DNA from: Cristatella mucedo
Taxonomy: Eukaryota; Bryozoa; Phylactolaemata; Cristatellidae
DNA: 64,000 nucleotides
NCBI GenBank assembly: GCA_009760855.2
Contig: WPIO01000063.1
Coordinates: forward strand, 1,025,001 to 1,089,000
Reading direction: 5' to 3'
The notes beneath the pieces were generated by a model. The model saw only the letters and a list, made by a program, of their open reading frames with translations, was not told the DNA's origin and did not search any database. The translations under genes and the position numbers were made by a program. Positions 11,100-64,000 of the stretch are shown in pieces (the first letter of the stretch is position 1; each line of letters begins with the position of its first letter).

Positions 11100-12960
11100 A
11101 CACAACTGCGCCTGTGCATTGATCCCTCCTTAATTGTTTAAATTCAATGTGGTCACAAGTGACCTAATGCATAAGTTTATATCCCTGTCAAAGAAGGCAA
11201 CTAGGCCTCTGGACAATATTTCTGCTGACCTGGTTCTACGATGCACGGATTTGCTGCTGCCACGAATAACTCAAGTTATACATATGTCATTAGCCCCGGC
11301 TCATGTCCCAGCACGTTTCAAAAAGGCCCTAGGCAGGCCACTACTCAAGAAAGCAACACTAGACCCAGAGAGCTGAAGCAACTTCAGCCCAGTCTCCCTT
11401 ATACCTTTCCTATCAAAGACACTAAAAAGAGTCGTTCGTGGCAGACCAACTAAACTCATATTGAAATTTCAAACCTTGCTAGTAAGTTCCAGTGTGGTTT
11501 TAAAGCCAATCACTCCTCAGTCAGATTTGCTTCGGGTGTATAGCTACTTTCTTATAAATTCAGATTTAAGTAGAGTCTCCGTGATTGTTTAGCTCAATCT
11601 TTGGCAGCATTTGATACTATCGATCACGAAGTCCTTCTCAAGTGCCTCTCATCTCGCCTGGGCAACACTGGCTCAGCACTACAGTGGTTCTGGTCCTACC
11701 TCAGTGGGAGACTCCAGAGCATTGATGTGAACGGACAAAAACCATCCGACGAATCACTGCAGTACGGTGTACGTGGGGGCTTTGTGCTTGTCCGGTTCTT
11801 TTTATGGTTTATACCCTCTCTCTTGCCGATGTGTTTGCCAGGCACAACCTAGGCTTTTACTTTTATGTAGATGGAACTCAGTTGTAATCTATCTTTGATC
11901 CCTGCCAGCCCTACATCCCGTCGAATTCTCTCAACACTCTTGCTGCATGTATTGATGACATCTGCACATGGACGGCAGCAAATTTTCTTAAATTAAAAGA
12001 TGATAAGACTAGCTTACTAGTAGTGGGTAAACCAAGTGTGATTCAGAAATTAGAAAGGCTAACGCTCAAATTCGGCTCTGCCAGCATATCTCCTGTTGAA
12101 TCTGCACGAAATCTAGGTGTCCTGTTCCAAAGTGGCCTTTCATTAGACGAACACATCAGCTCCATAGTCAAGTCTGCCTATTTTCATGTATGCAACACTG
12201 TTAAAACTCGGGCTTGTTTAGACAGGGATACCACATCTAAATTGGTCCATTCATTTGCGACATTCCGCCTCCACTTCTGTAACTCACCGCTTGCTAGTTT
12301 ATCGGCCTGTGCAATCAGGCGCTAATAGCTGGTGCAAAACTCTGCAGCTAGGCTTGTCTGCCGTGAGCTTCGCAGCTGCCACATCACACCACTTCTTGCC
12401 AACCTGCACTGGCTACCTGTCAAGCAACGCATCGAATTCAAAATTTTGTCACTCACTTTTAGATCCCTGCATTCTTTGGCCCCAGCCTACCTATCAGATC
12501 GACTACCCCACCAGGCTAAGCATCGTACCACCAGATTTTTGGAATCTCACTGCTTACCTATACCTCGCACAAACCTCAAATCCTTTGGAGACCATGCCTT
12601 TAGTTTGTATGCTCCCAAAGCCTGGAACTCACTTCCGACTTGCATCACGACATCCCCTGACTTGACCACATTTAAAAAGACTAAAAACGTATCTATTTGT
12701 CGTAGCATTTAGTGGGTCCATGTGATTTGTCCTTTATGTGCTAACACGTGCTGACACTGTGCATGCTGCCACTAACCATATTTGTATGCTGACCTTGTGC
12801 ATGTCACCCCTAACCATGTTATTCTTGTTGTTTATCAAGCGTGCTACCACTAACCATTCGATCATACTTCCTGTACTGCATAAGTAAAGTGTCTAAAAAG
12901 AGTTGAGTTCTCTGACGGCACTATACAAATGTATCAGTATCACTAGTGTCACTTTCTAGC
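11100..12960 (+). mobile_element. LINE family A, RT-containing copy
   Basis: Successive frames carry RT landmarks: AAFDTIDHEVLLKCLSSRLG, ALQWFWSYLSGRLQSIDVNG and ESARNLGVLFQSGLSLDEHI, then the C-terminal [17 protein letters not shown] and FGDHAFSLYAPKAWNSLPT. The usual aspartate box is decayed (about 11850-11880). The 3' end is GTAAAGTGTCTAAAAAGAG with ACGGCACTATACAAATGTAT. Frameshifts make it a dead copy. Confidence 0.88.
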
Positions 12961-13980
12961 ACGTTGAACTCTATTAACTCACTTGCAGAAAGTATTGGTG
13001 CCACTTTTTACTTTTATGGTAGCAAGATTTCTCGAACTGAAACATGATAAAATCAACTTGATAGCTATAAAAATCGGAATGCTACTCAAAAATGAGAAAG
13101 CCTAAACCTCGAAATAGGCTCGGCCAGAAAATCTGTTGAATATCCACTAAATCTGGGTGGCTTGCTCCACAGTGACTTTCTGCTAGATGACCACATCAGC
13201 TCCACAGTTGTTAGCATACTTTCAGTAACGTACCACTGCCAATATTCGGGCCTGCTTAGATAAGAATATCACAGCCAAGCTGGTACATGCCTTTCTTCTA
13301 CTATTAACTTTAGTAGCTAACTACTCATAGATCTTCCTGTTTGTGTAATAATATACTTACAGTTGTTGCAAAAGTCTGTAGCTATGTTGTCTAATGTAAA
13401 AGTTACAGCTGCGAAATTACACCCCTTCTCTCCAATCTGCACAGGCTACCTAGAGAACTGAATCTCTCTCTAAACACTTTACTGATGCTGCAAAGAAAGC
13501 ACGACCAAATGATTAGCTTGCAACATTTGCAATGTCATCAAGCATGACATTATTAGATGTGCCATGCACAGGGTCAAAATGTAGATATGATCAGTAGCAA
13601 CAGGAACAGTGTCAGCACGCAAAAGCACAACCAATAAAGGCTGTAATAAACAACTGTTTTAAACTTCTTTTTAAATGTCGTCTTGTCAGGGGATGTCATG
13701 ACTTTAGCCTGGAGTGACTTCCAGGCTTTGGGAGACTGACGTTACGACATCCCTGACTTGATATTTAAAAGAAACTAAAAGCCCATTATATTCCTCATAA
13801 CGTTTGCTTTGTCCGTATGATTCGTCTTTTGTGTGCATATGTATGCTGACACTGTGCTTGTTATCATTAGCCAGCTGAGAGCAGTCTTTCGAAAATATGT
13901 GGAATGCCTAGATAAAAAGACTTTGTTTTTTTAGTGCACGATGCAAATGTCTTACTATTACGACAACTATTATTAAACTT
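12961..13980. mobile_element. mosaic of LINE family A fragments in both orientations
   Basis: 12961-13470 reads as decayed plus-strand RT (GACTTTCTGCTAGATGACCA; CACTTTGC-like end). 13480-13735 is a minus-strand 3' end (complement of the TCCAGGCTTTGGGAG segment). 13736-13980 returns to plus strand and a 3' end. One copy seems to have been inserted into or recombined with another. Confidence 0.6.
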
Positions 13981-14199
13981 TGTTTATTCTCGTCTATAAA
14001 CAAGCACAACCGATCCAAAATGCAGGTTCTTGAGTCTCAACATGGCCTGACCGTTAGGGATAGGAAAGTGAGCCAGTAGGCCATGGGCTTGCATACGATT
14101 GGCTGCCCCATGCGAGGTCAAGGTCTAATCGATCATTGTCTTAATAATGGCTATGCCAATGAGCTCGATTGTTAATATATTAGCTTAATTTCGGGTGTA

Positions 14200-14805
14200 A
14201 CGAGTTACGGAAAACCCTCTTATTAAACGAAAATCGCTGACACGAAGCTCGAATTCCGAGTGAATATTCTAGTAAACCATTGTTATGATGTATCCACCAA
14301 ATTTCAAGCCATTTGCCCATTCTCATGCAAATGGGCTGCAGAGACGGGACGGTGGCTACAACCAAAATCAACATTAATTCACTATAAACCGGCTTTGCGA
14401 AGCTCCAGTTGGGATTGCATATTACATCACACTATCGCTAGTGTACCCAAAAAACATCGTCTGTCAAACAAATTTCATCTCATTAAATCCATCTCTGAGG
14501 ATTTCGGTACTGGCTTGGGCCACTGCAGTCAATTGCAGTGGATGGAATGAGGAAGCACAAGCGAAATGGCACGAAATTGTGTTGGTACATTTGAAATATA
14601 GTGTAGTTTGATATGTTTTCCAAGTTGGAGCTTCGTGCAGCCGATTTCAGGTAGATTGCAGTAATGCAGCCAATTTGCACAAGACCTCACATGCTCAATG
14701 GCATGAAATTTGCTGGGTACATTATAAAGACGGTGCACTACAAAATCCGCTCGAAATTCGAGCTTCTCGTTACGGATTTCCAGTCAATTTTCGTTTAGTT
14801 AGAGT
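14200..14805. mobile_element. foldback (long inverted repeat) element next to the HACL1 3' end
   Basis: The left arm (from about 14205) and right arm (to about 14805) are imperfect inverted copies. Landmarks are TAAACGAAAAT, GAAGCTCGAATT, CCAAATTTCAAGCCATT and GCGAAGCTCCAGTTGG on the left, matched in order by the reverse complement of the right arm. There is no coding capacity. It resembles a non-autonomous foldback or MITE-type DNA element. Confidence 0.7.
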
Positions 14806-14940
14806 GGATTGCGGATCATTGGTGCAATTCATCGCAACGTGTCAGTGCTAATGGGACTACATACTAATCCTATGGCAATTCCAGCAGATGTTACACAATC
14901 CCGCGTCAAGAGTGTGTACAGCTGGGCGCGCCACGAGGTA

Positions 14941-14946
14941 TTTAAT
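14941..14946 (-). promoter_or_regulatory. possible HACL1 poly(A) signal ATTAAA
   Basis: The minus strand reads ATTAAA about 130 bases after the HACL1 stop. It is the commonest variant poly(A) signal. No AATAAA was seen on this strand between the stop and base 14200. No transcript evidence is available. Confidence 0.35.
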
Positions 14947-15075
14947 AGTGAAGGAAACTCATTAAAGAAATCCCCAATGCTGGTCGACCCACATTGCCAG
15001 CACTCATATCCTTGCCAGGAGCTGTCATCCACAGTATGCCTCTATGGAGAATATAATTCTGTTGTAGTCCACAGA

Positions 15076-59277
<44,202 letters not shown>

Positions 59278-59960
59278 CTACAAATCAAGCAAAACCAGTT
59301 TCAGCATGGGCCAACAGGCAGTGGGCTGAGAGCAGGCTTACTCTCAAACACACATCAGCTACAGTAAAAACAGATAAGCATCTGAATCTACAAAAAGACC
59401 ATCAATCAACGTACTAGAAAATGCCAACTCTGCAAGCCAAACCAATTCTGGGGAGATAAGACCTCGGGAGCCATGCCCCTGTAGCCACGGGCCATGACAA
59501 AATAGGTTGACTAGACCAAAATATACCTTCCAGCAAATTCTAGCTTCACTTGGTCCTATAGCAGCAACTAAAGATCAGCTATTGGAATGTCAAACAGAGA
59601 ATATACCAACCCCTTCACCACTGCATTCGTACGACAGTGACAACAAGTTCTAACCATTTGACGGCCAAACCAGAAGGCTAATGCTTGCATCCGGCCAGTT
59701 AATAGGACTGGTTGTCTCAAAAGTGCAGAAACCGCCACGTGAACCATCGGGATTACTTGAGGTGGGCTGGCGTCATTGGCCTTTTTAAGTAGGTGACCTG
59801 GGTTCATGGATTCAGACAGATCACCTTGAAATAAGCCTGAAGCATCGTGATCCCACTATATTAAGACTGTAAATCTTTAGCTAAGTAAGGACACCACAGG
59901 TGTAGACCTTTAGCATGGTGTCATTCTCAGGCTCTGTGTGGTATGTTCGCTTAGACTTTA
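59278..59960. other. intron or 5' flank of HACL1, nothing recognised
   Basis: I looked here for the N-terminal HACL1 exons (the GMRNEQAA region) and did not find them. Confidence 0.5.
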
Positions 59961-59969
59961 TTATGTTGG

Positions 59970-60105
59970 TAAGCTGCTTCCCTTTAGTGACCAAGGTCTC
60001 GGACTTGAGCCATGCAGCATACCCAAAGCGGCTGTACGAGCCATGCAGTGTGTGCAAAGCGTCTGTACAGATATTCGGTTCTCTTAGGTTGCTATACAAT
60101 GAAGA
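59970..60105 (+). repeat. SINE-like fragment, second group
   Basis: GACCAAGGTCTCGGACTTGA and GCATACCC, then GGTTCTCTTAGGTTGCTATAC. Confidence 0.5.
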
Positions 60106-60169
60106 ACATTTTTATTTTTCTGTACCACCTATTTGGGATAGAATCTACTAGGCATGTCTCTCTTTCTGG

Positions 60170-60445
60170 GTCTACATATCGCTTCACTTACTTGCATCGG
60201 CCTATCAATCCGACGTCCTTGCAACTCCAGTCATGTCCTCCTGCACTACCCGACGGCTTTCGTTCGTCTAGTGCACCAACTGTATTGACTTTGACTGCAT
60301 CATCTAGTCTCAGTAACCAATACATTTATTCCGCCCAGCTTTCCCTGCACCCCAACTGAACTTATCTTGTATGCTCATGTGTGCTTTGCAGGCTTACTTG
60401 TGCATGAGGGCACAATATCAAATGCATTACTATTATTATTATTAT
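60170..60445 (+). mobile_element. decayed LINE 3' end
   Basis: TATGCTCATGTGTGCTTTGC and GAGGGCACAATATCAAATGC, then ATTACTATTATTATTATTAT, the family A type of tail. Confidence 0.5.
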
Positions 60446-60554
60446 GGTTCTGTGTGTGTTACTAACCAGGAGTCCAATTACATAGCGGCACTGCGTGTCT
60501 TCTTCTGCGCTTTTGCTGCCGATCTATGCATGATACTGGTGAGCTTTTGAATGC

Positions 60555-60668
60555 TTTTCATTTTAGTCCTGCAGCAGGCAGTTCCTTATTGCTAACCACA
60601 AAAAATGTTATAGCTGCAAAGGCTCTTTGGCTGCTAAATAAATGGGGCTGCTGAGTCAGCCGATCGTT
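60555..60668 (+). repeat. degenerate tRNA-type SINE
   Basis: CAGGCAGTTCCTTATTGC and GCTCTTTGGCTGCTAAATAA, then TGAGTCAGC, follow the SINE 3' half. Confidence 0.55.
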
Positions 60669-60669
60669 A

Positions 60670-61630
60670 TTTCGTTACTTTTATTTTAAGAACTGATACA
60701 GAAAGACCATGGCATTTACCACTTACAAGCCATCGGGCTGAATTCACAAAATTTGCATAAGTCTCATCAATACCCAACAAAAATTGTGCCAGCCAACAAC
60801 TAAATGGCAACGGCAAGAATTGCCCGCTACCCCTATCGGAGTCCGGATTTTCATCTGGGGGGGGGGTAAAATATGAATAAATGTTTATATGAGGAGGGCT
60901 AGACCAAAGGATTTTCATGTAGGCAGGGTTAGACCCGTACTTAATGAAAAATTATAGCGCAAAAGCATAGTGTATATGCGACACGAACTCAGCGCTGTTG
61001 CTCACCGAATGGTATAATACATAATTTCGTCGTTGGTGACAGCTGTGGGTATAGGAATAAGGGGACAGCATAGGCCGCTGCCCCCTCCCGGTTGTCGGGA
61101 AAGGGGAGGAAACAAATGCCCACCTGCCCACCGGCTCAGCTGCCACCATAATGTTTCTCTACCAGCAAGCTGGAACACTGGCTGGAGTGACAGATCAAAT
61201 AAGCTGCAGCAGACAACAGTCAACCCCACATTTAACCATCTCTCTTGTGTACAGGCCTTAGCTACAATAGCACTGTGCTCTGCTGCAGCTGCTTCCACCT
61301 TTGATGAGCTGAGGTCAGTTCTGTCAGAAAGAGGGTGCTCTATCCAGAGTCAGCCGATCTGCACGATGCTAGCAGCAGCCGGATAAGCGCGTTGAAGCAC
61401 AGTAAGTGTGCACCTCTGTAAAATCCGTGTGCCGGCCCTTGCATACTGAAGGCGAGCTGAACTAGAGCAGCAGAGCTAATCGCACGCTGTCTAGTTTGCT
61501 CTCTTTCCGACTGCAAGTGCATTGGAACAAATGGGTTTTTGTCCATTAGAATTCGTGGGTACTCGAGGCAGGCCATTGAGCTTTCTATCCATATGAAACA
61601 GGCAATCGAATGTGGTACATACTGTTCTCT
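60670..61630. other. intron or 5' flank of HACL1, no gene supported
   Basis: Overlapping frames of 80-117 codons on both strands (61002-61386) match no family; a C-rich and a G-rich run are present. Confidence 0.4.
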
Positions 61631-61633
61631 GTC

Positions 61634-61817
<184 letters not shown>

Positions 61818-61856
61818 GCTGGCTTCTCTCAACCCTCCTTAATAATTGTATCATGC

Positions 61857-61857
<1 letters not shown>

Positions 61858-61941
<84 letters not shown>
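61858..61941. repeat. (TG)n microsatellite
   Basis: Over 80 bases of TG repeat, 45 bases after the CT block. Confidence 0.98.
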
Positions 61942-61943
<2 letters not shown>

Positions 61944-62089
61944 GTGAGAGGGCAGCAACAAACCATACAGCAAGAGAAATTGCACGACTGAATTGCAAGA
62001 GTGTGCCCACTTGCCTTAACGTGACAATGTACCCAAACAATAAGCAATGAATGGCTACGACAATCCTGGTGGAGCAACAAGGTAACAAA

Positions 62090-64000
62090 TCAGTACACAG
62101 CTACAGGGGGTGGCAAAAAAATAGAATGCATGTTGTAAAAGTCTGTATGCTGAACAATAAATAAAAGTGTGCAATAGTGAGAGGTAGGGATAGGGAATTG
62201 GTGCACTACTGCAACACACTGGCAGTAACAGCTGATGAACACTAGCAGTTCAAGATGGCAGGCGAACAAGGCTTTGTTTGTGCACACAGAACCATGCAAA
62301 GCTGGCTCCTGTCACTTCCACGGGCATCAATCATCATTAAAGTGCATCTTTGTCTGGGCTGATAAGAATCGGAGCTGCTCAGGCATTCCTGCTGGCAGAT
62401 GACACAAATACACACGACAAGCTGCTGGAGCCAGCTCGACGAGAAGCCCCGGAGAGCTAGCACAGGCTTGAAGCAAGGGTAGGTATGTGTGCAATTTCTC
62501 ACATCTGCTGCGGTCGAGTGCACAGAGGTAGCAAAACCGCAGTGGCAGGAAGAATAAAGTGAGAAAGCCTTACCTAAGGCTCTCGAATGGTGTTCAATGC
62601 TGCCTGCCAATTAAGGTTATACACCTTCTAAGAAAATAGCACCACAACTGTCCGTGTCTGGCTGGCCACCTGCTGCAGCCACAGCAGCTCTGAAACAAGG
62701 GCCGGGCTGCTGTCAACTCGAGGAGGATTGATGCACGTAGAGCAAGTTCTGGCCCTCTAACGTTCCACCCACATCAAGCTCTGCTTCACGGTTGCATCAC
62801 CTACCGGGCGAGTTTGGTTCCCTCCCTACAGCCGGCTAGATACAGGTACAGGACTATTGCATCAAGGGTCATCGAGCATGTAACCAGAAGCTGCCGTGCA
62901 CTTTTACAGCAGAGCAGCAGCCGATGCCTCAGTGGGCACCAACACCACGACCAGCCCCTCCCTCCCTGACAGAGCCTAGGCGATGCCCTCTGCTACCGGC
63001 GCCTGGCCCCTCCAAGTTGGTATGGGTGTAGCAGTGCTATTCCCAATAGCAATGGATAACTTTGGCTCAATATTCCAATAGGTGGGAATTACCTTTGAAC
63101 CGTCGGTTCTGAGCCGAGCTTGCTGAAAACGCTAGCCCCCTCCTCACCAGTCCATGCCCGTCCGGCCAGCAGTAACTACTGCTGCTGCTGGCTGCCGCTG
63201 GCAGCCCAAAAGCTGCAAGATGACTGCAGCAGCTGTGCTTGTGAAGAAGAAGAAGCAAGAGCAGCAACAGCAGCACGTGACCCCGAGATCAGAGAGATCT
63301 CTAAGCTTCCGTCCTGATTTTACTTGCTCTTTTTACTTGATTTTACTTGTATGCAAGGTCAACTGGACTCAAAATAAATACATACTATATAGAAATAATA
63401 CATAGAACAGTATAGGCACGGTAATATAGGCACAGCAATAGGAATGTCTTCCAGTTGATATCCAAAAGCAGACTTTTGGCAAGGTGGATAGGTGGGGTCT
63501 TAGTCGGCCACGGCCATCATACCAATACTGCAAAAGCCTTGCTGAAACACTAGGGCTAGCAATCAAGCGAGGTCATCATATTGCGCAACTTGCATCATCC
63601 TTAGTAGAGTAGCAATACTTTTTCAATTATTGTATTCCAAGACTACGTTTTAAACTATTGGCCCAATGTCAGGGTGATAAGAGCATGCCACTGCCTTCTA
63701 TTTGTGCTCAGAAAAGGTGAATAAAACCAGTCCTACGGATTGGCCTCTTCTATGCAATGCTGGAGCATGCGCATGAACAGTTTCCAGAGGCAACCAGTGC
63801 CGTGCAGCAAAACTAGGCACCGGCAGTGTTTCGGAAAAATGCATTAAACCGCAGCTGCTAAACGTCACTGCTAGGCTGGTAAGTTAATCACACAAAATGA
63901 ATCACTTGTCCGGTCTCTGACCGGCCTATGTGGTTCCATGTCAATTACAGGTACAGGTGAGGCTTCCAACTCCTACTATTATGGCACCACGATTTAGCTG
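62090..64000. other. no gene recognised
   Basis: Frames up to 122 codons (62242-62610, minus strand) match nothing. It is probably further intron or 5' flank of HACL1. GCT/GCA-rich short repeats lie at 63160-63275. Confidence 0.4.

Noticed and set aside
59999-60099. Minus-strand SYSRFGYAAWLKSETL as the missing HACL1 N-terminal exon
   Set aside because: The similarity to the human segment is superficial and the sequence is part of a SINE-like repeat.
61002-61386. Possible exon on either strand near 61250
   Set aside because: One strand has an acceptor-like tract before an alanine-rich frame, but it matches neither HACL1 nor another family I know.

Overview
The window looks like nuclear DNA from a metazoan, probably an invertebrate. 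It has long introns with GT-AG borders, dense retrotransposon and DNA-transposon fossils, tRNA-derived SINEs and long microsatellites. It has no operons, ribosome binding sites or compact genes. I cannot name the species.

The one host gene I can support is a minus-strand gene for peroxisomal 2-hydroxyacyl-CoA lyase (HACL1), spread over at least 44 kb. I assembled 14 exons by reading the minus strand and matching peptides to the animal HACL1 family: 59277-59197, 50552-50402, 48144-48050, 47907-47795, 43919-43784, 42667-42562, 38742-38659, 34792-34688, 34101-34048, 28789-28689, 24723-24565, 19343-19236, 18971-18785 and 15108-15076. Every junction keeps the reading frame. Together they give about 503 codons with no internal stop, ending in a peroxisomal targeting tripeptide (SKI). 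The first 80-90 or so residues, including the conserved glutamate region, are not seen and probably lie beyond base 64000. Most of the long open frames in the window are shadows or repeats; most exons of this gene are only 54-190 bases long.

Layout. 1-3300: a decayed gypsy-like LTR retrotransposon on the minus strand, with gag, protease and integrase but no reverse transcriptase. 3300-15000: intergenic DNA downstream of the gene, full of LINE and SINE fragments, with a foldback element at 14200-14805 next to the gene's 3' end. 15076-59277: the lyase gene. Its introns carry LINE fragments of two families, intact-looking tRNA-type SINEs, a Tc1-like transposon split by two SINEs (31134-32962), a foldback Tc1 derivative (26831-27851) and the longest LINE copy (55120-58380). 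59278-64000: probably further intron or 5' flank, with large CT and TG microsatellites.

The mobile elements appear to be fossils with frameshifts and stops. No CRISPR array, true tRNA gene, rRNA or bacterial-type system is present. The points most worth a second look are the lyase gene itself, its GC-AG intron, its 33-base terminal exon, a splice donor that merges into a (GT)n microsatellite, and two unusual palindromic structures.
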